This document shows, in pieces, positions 1 to 8,476 of a DNA stretch of 35,509 nt. A model generated the notes under the pieces. It saw only the letters and a program-made list of their open reading frames with translations. It ran no database searches and had not been told where the DNA came from. How positions within the stretch are numbered: position 1 is the stretch's first letter; every line of letters starts with the position of its first letter. The stretch lies in the NCBI GenBank assembly GCA_011109175.1, contig RDEW01000013.1, positions 559,989 to 595,497 of the forward strand, read 5' to 3'. The DNA comes from Dicyema japonicum (lineage: Eukaryota; Dicyemida; Rhombozoa; Dicyemidae). A program made the translations under genes and the position numbers.

Positions 1-423
1 AATACGATTACTCTCGTTGAAATTGGGATCACGTCCCAAAACTGCCTCAAGCAAGTCGAGGTGGAAAAGTTCCATAAGTATGACTTATTGGCGAACGAAC
101 TCGGATGTATTCATCGCGCAAAGGTAAAAATAATCCCTGTAGTCATTACCTGGGATGGGATTGTTTCGAGATTCTTCAAGGGCCATCTGGATGCCCTCAA
201 ACTGGAGGAAAGGGTGAAAGCGTACATCCAAACGTTAGTATTGAGAAAGACGTTGGAGAGCATGCAAGCTGAAGATAGACATGGAGTATCGATACCTGAT
301 GAGGAGGAAGCTGATAAGGAATGTCGACCTAGGGGAGTCTCGGAATGTGGGTTGTGCGACAACGAAAACACACCTATACTGACAATTGACGTTGGCCCCA
401 AGAAGAGGAGATTAGCTAATTAA
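1..423 (+). CDS. R2-clade retrotransposon, C-terminal restriction-like endonuclease (partial, cut by window edge)
   Basis: The frame is open from base 1 to the TAA at 421-423. It reads as the end of the R2-type restriction-like endonuclease (RLE), the nuclease that nicks the target for target-primed reverse transcription. The first residues carry the catalytic acid of the PD-(D/E)XK fold (LVEIG, E codon at 19-21), followed by the family signature EKFHKYDLLANEL (K-x2-K-Y), a hydrophobic strand (VKIIPVVITWDG) and a helical tail ending ...KTLESM. The PD half of the motif lies before the window. The next fragment (482-1171) is a clear homologue over the shared part, but the C-terminal tails differ, so they are different copies or subfamilies. 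The 3' UTR (about 424-480) is AT-rich. Domain call is firm; whether the whole element was intact cannot be seen. Confidence 0.8.
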   Translation, partial: NTITLVEIGITSQNCLKQVEVEKFHKYDLLANELGCIHRAKVKIIPVVITWDGIVSRFFKGHLDALKLEERVKAYIQTLVLRKTLESMQAEDRHGVSIPDEEEADKECRPRGVSECGLCDNENTPILTIDVGPKKRRLAN

Positions 424-481
424 TTAATTACTTGTGACTCGTTGTTTCGTTAAAATAAATATATAATTTTACTTATTTATT

Positions 482-1171
482 AATAATGAAGTGGTAAAGT
501 GCATCCATCTTCATCTTTGTCGAATTTATGGAATCAAAAGAAGCTGGAAATTGAAAGGACATTCGGTTCAGTCAAAATTGACGAATCAAAATGTCGAAAT
601 TAGAGTTGACACGTCGATTTTGACAGAAACAAAAGTCCAATACAATAAACCTGATATTTTTTTGTATGACAAAACAAAGAAGGAAGTAACTTTAATTGAA
701 GTGGGGATTACCTCACAAGACCGACTAAAGCAAGTTGAAGTTGAGAAACTTCACAAATATGACTTGTTAGCAAATGAACTTTCGCTGCTCTATGAATGCC
801 AAGTGAAGATTATTCCAGTGGTTTTGACATGGGATGGAGTTGTCTCAAGATGCTTCAAAAATCATATGGATAAATTATCTATTGAAGAATCAACGAGGAC
901 TTACATCCAATCGGTTGTGCTGAAGAGAACGCTTGAAAGTATGCTCATTGAACATAAGCATGGGATGAAGGTATACGATGAAGAGTACGCCTCTGCTACC
1001 TCCCAACTTGTGGAACTGGCATGCCGTGAGGACAGCCCACTGGACTCTAACAGAGATATTTTGACTGAATCTGATTTGGAGATGTGGAGTAACAGGGAGG
1101 TTATGGCACACTCTTCTTCTAAGAATAGAAGAGGGATTACCAACAATCTGGATCAAAATACGCTTAATTAG
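482..1171 (+). CDS. R2-clade retrotransposon 3' fragment with complete RLE core
   Basis: A 5'-truncated element. Homology begins abruptly near 482 (NNEVVKCIHLHLC), the stretch that follows the zinc knuckle in R2 proteins, and the frame then runs to the TAG at 1169-1171. Counting from the GTG at 491, the PD-(D/E)XK core is P54-D55, 14 residues, E70 (LIEV), then VEVEKLHKY (K86, K89, Y90) and IIPVVLTWDGVV. All expected RLE residues are present, so the nuclease core looks intact, but there is no RT in front of it. The start at 491 is not a natural start; the frame is just open from the truncation point. The 3' UTR continues to about 1227 and is rich in TTATT. It closely resembles the RLE tails of the minus-strand R2-like copies at 19891-20708 and 28487-28740. 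Confidence 0.85.
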   Translation, partial: NNEVVKCIHLHLCRIYGIKRSWKLKGHSVQSKLTNQNVEIRVDTSILTETKVQYNKPDIFLYDKTKKEVTLIEVGITSQDRLKQVEVEKLHKYDLLANELSLLYECQVKIIPVVLTWDGVVSRCFKNHMDKLSIEESTRTYIQSVVLKRTLESMLIEHKHGMKVYDEEYASATSQLVELACREDSPLDSNRDILTESDLEMWSNREVMAHSSSKNRRGITNNLDQNTLN

Positions 1172-1227
1172 TTAATTTATTCGTTATTATTATTTTATTT
1201 ATTTTATTTTTTATTAATAAAAACTTT

Positions 1228-1788
1228 ATTAACTGGCGTTTTGCGGCATTACAAAGGCTGAAAAATCTTTGGCTAAAACGGAAAGGATATAACATAAAAC
1301 AAAGGATTATATTATACGACACTTTCATCAAACCAATTCTACTATACAACTCTGGGACTTGGGCCACCTCTAAAGAGGAATTGGAGAGGCTAGACTCATT
1401 TCACAGGAATCATCTAAGAAACATAACTGGAATGTCCTGGCCATCCAAGATCTCGCGGAATAGACTGTACAATAAGTGTGACTGTATACCATTAACCCAC
1501 GAGATCATTAGCTCTCGTTGGAGACTTTTTGGACACGTCCTGAGGTTGGACCCGATATCCCCTCCGAACATCGCAATGGAAGATTACTACTCCTCCAATG
1601 TAAAACGCTTTCGTGGAAGACCGATAACTACCCTCCCGGTCGTTCTACAAAACGATCTGAAAGCAGTGATGAAAACATTAGCATCTGATGACGATCTGGA
1701 CTCACTGAGGGACCTAGCAAAGAACAGAAGAGCTTGGAGCAACCTAACTAATTCTCTTATATTTTTTGCTGCACATGCGGGGCTATAA
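1228..1788 (+). pseudogene. LINE A: C-terminal fragment of an APE-type non-LTR RT
   Basis: The frame is open from about 1228 to the TAA at 1786-1788. It carries the post-RT module of many APE-type LINEs: an amphipathic stretch ending FIKPILLYNSGTWAT, then LERLDSFHRNHLRNITG, then RWRLFGHVLRL and KRFRGRPITTLP. The RT palm is missing, so this is a 5'-truncated insertion lying directly after the R2-like 3' UTR. Its 3' end (about 1770-1820: GCGGGGCTATAAAT...TATGGCTCTCGTG followed by TAATAATAATAA) matters because the SINE at 2221-2554 ends with nearly the same sequence. The clade is not certain from the C-terminus alone. Confidence 0.75.
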
Positions 1789-1825
1789 ATATTATGGCTC
1801 TCGTGAAAGTGCTAATAATAATAAT
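1789..1825 (+). other. LINE A 3' UTR and TAA-repeat tail
   Basis: Short 3' UTR with TATGGCTCTCGTGAAAG followed by TAATAATAATAA. The conserved part corresponds to the tail of the SINE inserted in LINE B, as expected if the LINE A reverse transcriptase recognises this sequence. Confidence 0.6.
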
Positions 1826-1836
1826 GTGGCTTTAGT

Positions 1837-2220
1837 GTGGCGTTATGTGGTCCACCAATTCAAAAAATTCAAAAGGATTTGGCAACGCTCAGAGGGCTTC
1901 TAATACCCTCCCGAAAAGGACCATTAGACCCCTTCCCCCCGGGGTCATTATCGACCCTCCGGCGATGTGTTTCAAGAAAGTCCAAACATTCCCGGCGAAA
2001 ACCCTCAGCCCACTGTGGAGAAAAGAAATTTACTGCTCTCCAATTAAACATCAACGGAATTAAAGGAAAGGTCAGGGAACTCCGTTCAATCCTGGCAAAT
2101 CAGAAGATCGACGTGGCCATGATTCAAGAAACTAAACTCCGCATGCATGATTCCACTCCTTCATTCCCTGGATACGAGGCAATCAGAATGGACCGTAAAA
2201 AGAGAAGAGGGGGTGGACTA
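1837..2220 (+). pseudogene. LINE B: 5' part of ORF with APE endonuclease N-terminus
   Basis: The recognisable part begins FTALQLNINGIKGKV (APE motif I, with the N that coordinates the metal), followed by IDVAMIQETKLR (motif II, catalytic E in QET), FPGYEAIRMD and RKKRRGGGL. The frame is then broken by the SINE: the codons for RGGGL sit inside the target-site duplication and recur at 2555-2567, where the ORF resumes as LLTLFKKNL. The upstream part is a different frame from the ATG at 1845, whose product MWSTNSKNSK resembles the N-terminus of LINE E (MWSTSYESSR), so there is a frameshift between about 1950 and 2040. No 2A motif is visible here, unlike LINE E. Confidence 0.7.
2208..2220. repeat. 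Target-site duplication of the SINE, left copy
   Basis: AGGGGGTGGACTA, identical to 2555-2567. It encodes part of the LINE B endonuclease, so the duplication also shows the original uninterrupted frame. Confidence 0.95.
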
Positions 2221-2554
2221 ATAATTAATTAATAAAGCCTTTTCACGAGAGCCATAGTATTTTATAGCTCCGCATAGGCAGGACACACACTTTATTTAAG
2301 TAAAGAACAGTTAATTTTAACTAATCGTAGAACCAAGGAATGATCTTCACTTCTTTTTTTTTCTTTTTCTTGTGTGAGTGTCCTTTCTAGACAAATCCAG
2401 TTCCGCAGTGAGTATTCACTGATGACGGCGTCACTCGTCAAACCATTTCTGCATCGTAGATGCGTGGAACCTTCCACCAGGTGAACAGCAGCGAGATTCG
2501 AACCCGTAGCCTAAGCCACTTAAGCCCGACACCTAACCACTAAGCCACCCGGCT
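2221..2554 (-). mobile_element. tRNA-derived SINE inserted in LINE B
   Basis: Read on the minus strand from 2554, it begins with a tRNA-like head containing an A box (TGGCTTAGTGGTTAGG) and a B box (GGTTCGAATCTC), the two internal RNA polymerase III promoter elements. A body of about 200 nt follows, including a small palindrome (GTGGAAGGTTCCAC) and an A-rich purine tract. The tail (plus 2234-2284) copies the 3' end of LINE A, and the element ends in TTAATTAATTAT. It is flanked by a perfect 13-bp duplication (2208-2220 and 2555-2567), which fixes both ends. SINEs borrow a partner LINE's machinery by sharing its 3' end; the tail match points to the LINE A family as partner. Confidence 0.9.
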
Positions 2555-2567
2555 AGGGGGTGGACTA
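2555..2567. repeat. Target-site duplication of the SINE, right copy
   Basis: AGGGGGTGGACTA, identical to 2208-2220. The LINE B coding frame continues directly from here. Confidence 0.95.
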
Positions 2568-3304
2568 CTTACTCTATTCAAAAAGAACCTGAAATGCAGA
2601 GACATTACTTCGGAAGTGAGGAAACTTGTTGGAAATGACGAGGTTACTGAGGCAATTAGAATCTCGCTTGGGACAACGAAAGGAAGTATGTGCCTCGTGA
2701 ATATCTACTTGCCTCCTTCCGGCTCCTGCCCAAAGGATTATGTTATTCCAAACCTATCAAGATTTGCTACCTACGATGAGATAATCATATGTGGAGATTT
2801 AAACGCATTCACCCATTATGGTTGTCAACCCAACAGGCCGACACGAGAGGGAAGTTATTGTTATTGAAATCGGACTCCCTAACGATACTGAGCGATCCAG
2901 CGAAAAATACAATGACCCCACTAAGAGAGACGGATCAGCTTACCTCACCGGATGTAACACTCTGCTCATCGTCGCATTTATCAAAAATTGATTGGTCAGT
3001 CCTCTACGAAACAAGAAGCGACCATAATCCAATTGTGATGAAGGTCATTAGAGAAGTCAGAGTGAGAAGAAAAACTGCTAGTTATAACTACAAAGCTGCT
3101 AATTGGGAATTGTATCGCGCAATCTCTGATTATAGACTGAAGAATTGTTACTTGGTCAGCTTCAAATCGCTGGAAAAAGCGATCAAATACTTTACTTGCA
3201 CAATCCTAGAATCAAGATCATTGGCTATTCCCAAGCATCGTCTAAATTCCTCTAATGGTCGAGGGAAGTCGGCATTTATTAAAGAAAGAAATCACCGCAA
3301 ATAA
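2568..3304 (+). pseudogene. LINE B: APE endonuclease C-terminus
   Basis: Continues after the SINE with VNIYLPPSG (the loop typical of APE-type LINE nucleases), IIICGDLNAFTHYG (motif GDxNA, catalytic D and N), a frameshift near 2865, then SPDVTLCSS (catalytic D) and ETRSDHNPIV (the SDH motif holding the general-base histidine). All catalytic positions are still recognisable. The frame ends at an in-frame TAA (3302-3304), but the same frame carries on with linker-like sequence (NRNRSTGEVWKAIRN) to about 3460, where another frameshift leads into the RT. Confidence 0.75.
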
Positions 3305-3461
3305 TCTAATTGGATCACATTAAAAACGAAACTCCGGATCAGAGCTCTAAACAACGAAGTAAAGGCCAGAGAGTTCAAGGCCCAGAAATTGAAGTGGAAT
3401 CGGATTCTTACAAAGGTAAATCGCAACCGTAGTACCGGAGAAGTGTGGAAAGCCATCCGAA

Positions 3462-4915
3462 ATGTTCAAAGGAAGAAGAAACTTCCCCCAGGATGACTAT
3501 ACTCAACGAGACGTTAACAATTTGATAAAATTCTATACAAAAATTTCGTACAAGGAACACAGGAAGTCGGAAGTGTTTCTCTCTTCATGGAGAAAACTGA
3601 AGAAGGATTCCAACCCAGTTTACTTCTCGGATGAAGACGTGAAGAATGCGCTGCGTTTTACAAGAACAACGTACTCTGCCGGTCCCGACAACATTCCAGT
3701 AGTGTTATTGAAAAACCTTGGAGATATTGGAGTAGGTTTTCTAAGGTCGGTGTATAACTATTCAATTAATTGTAGTGTAATACCGTTGTTATGGAAGCAA
3801 GTCAACATCCGACCTATATTGAAACCTGGAAAACCTAAGGAAGATCCGGCATCATTTAGACCTGTGTCATTATTATGTTCCATATCGAAAATCCTGGAAA
3901 GGCTTGTGGTTGGGAGAATCAAGGCTTTCTTACCAGAAAATGATTTCCAACACGGATTCAAAAGCGATTGTTTTACATCAACGTACTTACAGAAATTAAC
4001 CAACTTCATTAGAAATGGTTTTTCAAACAAACCAAGGCATTCGAAGACAGTCTTATGTTCCATTGATATTAACAAGGCTTTTGATTCTATTTCGAGAAAA
4101 ATATTATAAAAGAAAATTTTCCAGTCCGAGATCCTGGGGAAGCTTAAACTTTGGATATCAAATTTCTTAAGTGGACGAAGGGGAAGTGTATGCCTCGGAG
4201 GACTGAAATCAGTCTCACGTCTTCTCCCAAACGGTGTTCCCCAAGGATCTCCTTTATCCCACGCCTTATTCAATTTATACCTGGCAGACCTCCCGACACC
4301 GGAATCAAATAACGATGTTCTACTCACATATGCGGACGACATTGTTTTGGCTACGCGTGATCGGGATATCCAAAATGCTACAGAAAAATTACAAATTAAC
4401 CTGGACCGACTCAACGCATGGGTAATGAAAAACCGACTCACGATAAATTCCAGAAAGTCGGTCACGTCTATGTTTACTTCGGACAAAAGGTTGGGGAAGA
4501 TGACTGTCAAGTTAAAATTGGACAACATTGAAATCACCTTCACCAAATGTCAGAAGATCCTGGGCGTGACACTGGATACACACTTATGTTTGTCACCACA
4601 CGTGGCAAACATTGTTCTGAAGTGCGAGAAGAGGATCAATGTATTAAAATGTTTATCTGGAATATGGAAGACAGGTACCCACCCGGTCTTGATGAACATT
4701 TACAAGCAATACATCGAACCATGCTTCTCGTACGCGTGTGCTTCGTGGGGACCTTCATTATCATGGACGAACACTAAGAAAATTGAGGACGTTCAAAAGA
4801 AGGCTTTCAGAATGATGGAGCGGTGGTCTTGTGGGAGACACAGAACCGGACCGACTAGGGAGGAGCACCGGGAAAGAATGATGATTTTGACGGAGCGCAT
4901 CGGGATCACGTGATA
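3462..4915 (+). pseudogene. LINE B: reverse transcriptase and C-terminal domain, one in-frame stop
   Basis: A single frame with one nonsense codon at 4107-4109. RT blocks in order: GPDNIPVVLLK (block 0/1), DPASFRPVSLLCSISKILERL (blocks 1-2), FQHGFKSD (block 2a), CSIDINKAFDSI (motif A, catalytic D), NGVPQGSPLSHALFNLYLADLP (motif B) and TYADDIVLA (motif C; YADD at 4329-4340). After the palm come a thumb (KILGVTLDTHLCLSPHV) and a tail with YACASWGPSLSWTN, ending ERIGIT. The stop falls just after motif A, so no full polymerase could be made without readthrough. Homologous fragments occur at 8800-9234 and 9235-9401. The whole core is present and only lightly damaged, so this is a fairly recent insertion. 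Confidence 0.85.
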
Positions 4916-4980
4916 GTTAGTTTTGGTTTTACCGTGGTCTTGGGTGTTAAATAAATAAATAAAATTAAAATAATTTTACA

Positions 4981-5160
4981 ATGTGGCGAACCTATTATTT
5001 TCATTACATTGGCCTTCTAGCTGAACGTAATCTCTGATAACATTGGATCTGAAGGTCATGTGTTCAAATCCCAAAGATGGAGTTTTTATCGAAAGTCAAT
5101 TCTTGTCAAACAGATCCCACCCGTGAGGCGATGAGTTCTTCTGGCACGACACAGTTGTTA
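4981..5160 (+). repeat. Possible decayed tRNA-derived sequence
   Basis: Between LINE B and LINE C. Around 5010-5085 there is a tRNA-like run: TAGCTGAACG (poor A box), CATTGGATCTGAAGGTCAT (resembling an anticodon arm and variable loop) and GTGTTCAAATCCC (B box-like). No clean cloverleaf can be drawn, so it is more likely an old SINE head than a tRNA gene. The rest of the interval shows nothing else recognisable. Confidence 0.35.
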
Positions 5161-5218
5161 AAAGGGATCTTGAAAACTATTCCGCTAAAAAATGAAGTGA
5201 TGTTCGCGACGGTAGGAC

Positions 5219-6373
5219 GTGGGACAAAAAATGAAAGAGGGGGGACTTAGTTCTCCATTTCTCTTCTTCGAAGGTCCATCAATCCTAGCCCTCAAACCTA
5301 AAAAAGCCACCTCTCCGATTGTCCTCTCTGTGGAGAACGTACAGAATATGGTCAAAGGTCAAAAGTCGACTTATTCCTGTGGTCCGGACGGAATTCCTGC
5401 AATAGCTCTGAATAACATAGGCCCCTATGCTATCATGGCCCTCACAAAAATTTTCAACTTTTCAATCAACGAAAATTGTATTCCTTCCATATGGAAGCTA
5501 TCAAACATACGACCAATCCTGAAACCCGGGCGACCAAAGAAATCACCAGCCTCATACAGACCAATATCTCTCCTATGTGTTACATCAAAACTTTTGGAAA
5601 AGCTGATTCTTGAACTAATCAAACCATACCTTCCTGATGCACCTTTTCAACACGGATTCAGAAAAGGACACTCCACAGAAACGCATCTTACATGCCTTAC
5701 AAATTTCATCAAGGATGGACTAAAGCGCAAACCTCATCAGAAGTCTTTGTTATGCTCCATCGATATAGAAAAGGCTTTTGATACTGTCCCAAGAAAGCTT
5801 TTGACAAGGAAGATCTTTACGTCAAAAATTCCAAACAACCTGAAAATCTGGATCGCAAATTTCCTAAATGGAAGAAGAGGAAGAGTAACTGCTGGAAAAA
5901 CTAGATCAGTGACCAAGTTCCTTCCAAATAGAGTCCCTCAAGGATCTCCACTTTCACCACACCTATTCAACCTATTCTTGAATGATATGCCCTCCCTTAC
6001 CAGTGACGATACTCTTGTTTTGACATATGCGGATGATATAATCGTCTCAGTCAAAGACCAGTGCGTTAATACTGCTGTACACTGGCTACAAGCTTCATTA
6101 GACGATCTGAACTGTTGGTTCGTCAAGAACATTCTACATACAAGTCCTGAAAAGTCTTATACAACAATTTTCACAACAAACAGAAGATTGACAAACTCCG
6201 CTCCATGTGTAACCATAAATGGAAACTCAATCTCCACGACCAACTTGGTCAAGATACTGGGCGTAACTTACGACCCACTCTTGACCTTCAGCAAACACAT
6301 CGACAACGTCATCTCTTCGGCACAACGAAAGCTAAATTTTGTTAAAACACTCCTTGGACAATATAATGGGTGA
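5219..6373 (+). CDS. LINE C: reverse transcriptase with intact core (partial protein)
   Basis: A 384-residue open frame covering the complete RT core. Landmarks: CGPDGIPAIALNNIG, SPASYRPISLLCVTSKLLEKL (blocks 1-2), FQHGFRKGHSTETHL (block 2a), CSIDIEKAFDTV (motif A, catalytic D), NRVPQGSPLSPHLFNLFLNDM (motif B), LTYADDIIVSV (motif C, both Asp present) and KILGVTYDPLLTFSKHI (thumb entry). The ATG at 5219 is only the first Met in the surviving frame; the natural protein began with an endonuclease that is gone. The frame stops at 6373 and homology continues in another frame, so the C-terminal domain is cut off by a frameshift. It could not act alone, having no endonuclease. Confidence 0.85.
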   Translation: MGQKMKEGGLSSPFLFFEGPSILALKPKKATSPIVLSVENVQNMVKGQKSTYSCGPDGIPAIALNNIGPYAIMALTKIFNFSINENCIPSIWKLSNIRPILKPGRPKKSPASYRPISLLCVTSKLLEKLILELIKPYLPDAPFQHGFRKGHSTETHLTCLTNFIKDGLKRKPHQKSLLCSIDIEKAFDTVPRKLLTRKIFTSKIPNNLKIWIANFLNGRRGRVTAGKTRSVTKFLPNRVPQGSPLSPHLFNLFLNDMPSLTSDDTLVLTYADDIIVSVKDQCVNTAVHWLQASLDDLNCWFVKNILHTSPEKSYTTIFTTNRRLTNSAPCVTINGNSISTTNLVKILGVTYDPLLTFSKHIDNVISSAQRKLNFVKTLLGQYNG

Positions 6374-6674
6374 TTCAACTCAAATTTAGATTTGCTCTAC
6401 GTGCAGTATATCAACCGCTGCATGGGGAACCGACCTATCAAACAGGAATATAGAAAAAAAATCAATACCTTCCAAAAAACGGCCAGTATGTCTTTGCAAA
6501 GGTTTTCTTGGACACCTCTAAACCCTACACCCTTTGAAGAATTAGTGAGAAAAACCGGAGCCTTACTACCCTCCAAAAAAGTTAGAAACCCACGCCAAAT
6601 TCGGAAATGCGTTGGAACCGGGAAGAATATCGAGCAAGAATGAGATGGCTACTCGAGGCGGCCGGAATCACCTG
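6374..6674 (+). pseudogene. LINE C: frameshifted C-terminal domain
   Basis: Continuation of the RT protein in shifted frames, with several stops. The last recognisable piece reads MRWNREEYRARMRWLLEAAGIT before the stop near 6674, matching the end of LINE B (TREEHRERMMILTERIGIT). Confidence 0.65.
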
Positions 6675-6744
6675 ACGGCTATGTAGTTAATTAATTTGTC
6701 GGTAATTTTTGGTTTTTAATAATAATAATTTCTCTTCTGAAGCG

Positions 6745-7562
6745 GAAGTTTGTACTGAAGTATTGGAAGATGGATTTCATGCGTTTTCCACTTTCTTGTG
6801 GTTGGCTGTTTGTGTTTATTTTGCAAAAGATTCACCAGAAAAGTCACTGTGGATATAACGCTCTGGACGCTCTTTGTCGTAGGAGATTTTGCGCTATCAA
6901 AAGAACTGTTCGTCAAGTTGTAAAAGACTACAATGTTTGCAACTTTGCAGTGCCTTTCAAGCAGTCCCTCTATCGAAAATGATGGTTTCGGATGACAAGA
7001 GTTGATAAGGCACATTCGAAAGGCTGTGTTTTTATACAATCAAACGCCTCACTCATCCATAGGTAAATTTGTGCTTTTATTTTTTTGTAGGTGTTAGTCC
7101 GTTTCTGAGATTCCGGGCCATTGTGAAAAATGTGAAGACAACCTGGAAAGTGTGGATAATATTGCTGAATTAACAGAGCCAGACGGTAAAGACAGCCCCG
7201 AACATATAGTAAAGGTTTTTGTCTATAATTATACAAAAGGTGATTACAAATTTGATTTTCCTCGTGTAGACTTGAATTATAAAAGGATGAATAAAAAGAA
7301 GGGAGTGCATCGATGGAAATATGAATTTAACATTAGAGATAGTGTATTCAATTTATAATTACTTAAAAGGTTTGTATTCAGAAGGACTATGGAACTGATC
7401 CTTCACTACGTCTGCAAAGATTTGAGCATCCCTAAGGAGATGCTGTCACTATTGTTGCTAAATTGTCTAACAATTTTGTCAATGTTAAAGATAGTGAGGG
7501 AATTGTTAAGAAGGTGCATTCTAAACGCCTTAAAAATATAATTATAATTTTTGCTTTGAAAT
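6745..7562 (+). pseudogene. Integrase remnant (Ty3-like or Ginger-like), with candidate 28-nt intron
   Basis: Degenerate DDE integrase spread over several frames. Pieces in order: KMDFMRFPLS (start of the catalytic core, first Asp), FTRKVTVDIT in a shifted frame, IRHIRKAVFLYNQTPHSSIG|VSPF (the conserved N-T-x-H-S-x-x-G-x-S-P-F stretch) with a 28-nt GT-AG interval between G and V, VKVFVYNYTKGDYKFDF, and finally GDAVTIVAKLSNNF with VKKVHSKRLKNI, the typical integrase C-terminal GPY/F-like module, ending at the TAA near 7560. The middle (second Asp and the Glu region) is too decayed to recognise. No LTRs or TIRs were found around it, so the class is open. An intron would favour a DNA transposon or captured gene over an LTR retrotransposon. 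Confidence 0.65.
7063..7090 (+). other. Candidate 28-nt spliceosomal intron
   Basis: Starts GTAAATTTG and ends TTTTTTTGTAG with a strong pyrimidine tract. Removing it joins ...CCATAG and GTGTTAG... so that the conserved integrase motif HSSIG-VSPF reads in frame. The host gene is a decayed pseudogene, so an indel is an alternative, but exact GT/AG borders and motif restoration argue for an intron. Confidence 0.5.
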
Positions 7563-8103
7563 AATTGATTATTAAAAGCGGGAAAAAAAGTCAAACGGAA
7601 AAAAGGTCAAATTTTAATTTGGAAACAAAAATAAAATCATCATTTCTGGTTATTTTCAATTAAACTTAAAATAAGATTTTAAAGACTTTATTTTTTTTAC
7701 AAAAAAATTCAATAAAAATTTGCATTTGACTTTTTTTCCGTTTTTCCCATTTTTCTTATGCTAATTTTACGAAAAATGGAAAAAAGGTCAAAAATTATAA
7801 GCCATGTTTATATTTTTTGGAAAAATGTCAATTTTTTTAATTTCACCCAAAACTTCAAAAAAAGACTTTTGGTTTAACCACGATATAACATCAAAATTAA
7901 ACCCCATGATGCGGTTTTAACCACAATTTTACCCCCAAAAAACTAAAACCTATTTTTTAATTTAGATTAGTTTGACTATGACAAAGGTCCCCTTGATGCG
8001 ATTTTTTTAGATTCCAAGCGATTCCTTCTAGAGTTTGTTCCACAGTTCTATTTCCGTCTGCTCGATCAACACATATTTTGCACAGTCTAATTTGGCGTTC
8101 AGT
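7563..8103. other. AT-rich non-coding stretch with inverted repeats
   Basis: No gene seen. Rich in A and T runs with several copies of a GGAAAAAAGGTCAAA-like motif (near 7580, 7597, 7776). An inverted pair lies at 7597-7613 (CGGAAAAAAGGTCAAAT) and 7724-7740 (16 of 17 complementary), possibly the ends of a short foldback element. Confidence 0.5.
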
Positions 8104-8302
8104 ACTTTTTTTATTTTTTCGTTTTTTTTGTTTTTATTTCAACTATATATTTATCTATTGTTAGTCAGTATTTCCTTTTTTTGGAATAGCATATATTACT
8201 GTGATTACAGTATCATTTAATGGAATTCTAATAGTATATATTTGTTTAAAAATAGTTGGTGACATTGAAAATGTTCCGTCCATATATAATATGTCCGACA
8301 TA
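8104..8302 (+). repeat. Isolated copy of the 200-bp repeat found beside the satellites
   Basis: Starts with TTTTTTATTTTTTCG and runs through TTTATCTATTGTTAGTCAG and ATAGTTGGTGACATTGAAAATG to ATAATATGTCCGACATA. Nearly the same sequence recurs at about 23519-23712 and 31245-31435, just before the satellite arrays. This copy is more than 15 kb from the blocks and has no satellite next to it. No coding function recognised; 8303-8459 also shows nothing. Confidence 0.75.
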
Positions 8303-8459
8303 GCCAGAAGTTTCAAATTCTTTACAGTTCCAAAAATTCAAATCGAGTCAACCGTATATTAATTTTTTGAGGTTTTCAGGGATATCTGATTGGTAGATTT
8401 TCCATGTTAGGTTCTTCCTCGGCACAGAGTCGATAGTAATTACAATTGAATTTCTTTTA

Positions 8460-8476
8460 TTCGTTATCCAAGAACA
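8460..8476. repeat. Target-site duplication, left copy
   Basis: TTCGTTATCCAAGAACA, identical to 8649-8665. The two copies flank a 172-bp insertion. Confidence 0.8.

Larger units (their letters stand above)
1826..4980 (+). mobile_element. LINE B: near full-length APE-type non-LTR retrotransposon, interrupted by a SINE
   Basis: Order on the plus strand: 5' region (from about 1826), endonuclease N-terminus, SINE insertion, endonuclease C-terminus, RT, C-terminal domain, stop at 4913-4915 and an AT-rich 3' UTR with repeated AAATAAAT ending near 4980. The 5' end (ATGTGGTCCACCA and CGAAAAGGACCATTA) matches the start of LINE E (ATGTGGTCTACCA and CGGAAAAGGACCATTA at 14179 onward), so B and E belong to related families. 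The element carries several frameshifts and one in-frame stop in the RT and is dead. By its SDH-type endonuclease and its RT it belongs to the jockey/CR1-like group. Confidence 0.8.
5161..6720 (+). mobile_element. LINE C: 5'-truncated APE-type non-LTR retrotransposon
   Basis: Starts inside the sequence before the RT domain (no endonuclease in front) and runs through the RT and C-terminal domain to a stop near 6674, with a 3' UTR ending in TAATAATAATAA around 6718-6730. The TAA-repeat tail is like that of LINE A. The RT is related to LINE B but clearly divergent from it, so it is a separate family or subfamily. Confidence 0.75.

Noticed and set aside
6745-7562. Intact LTR retrotransposon
   Set aside because: No LTRs, Gag, protease or RT around the integrase remnant, which is itself broken in several frames.
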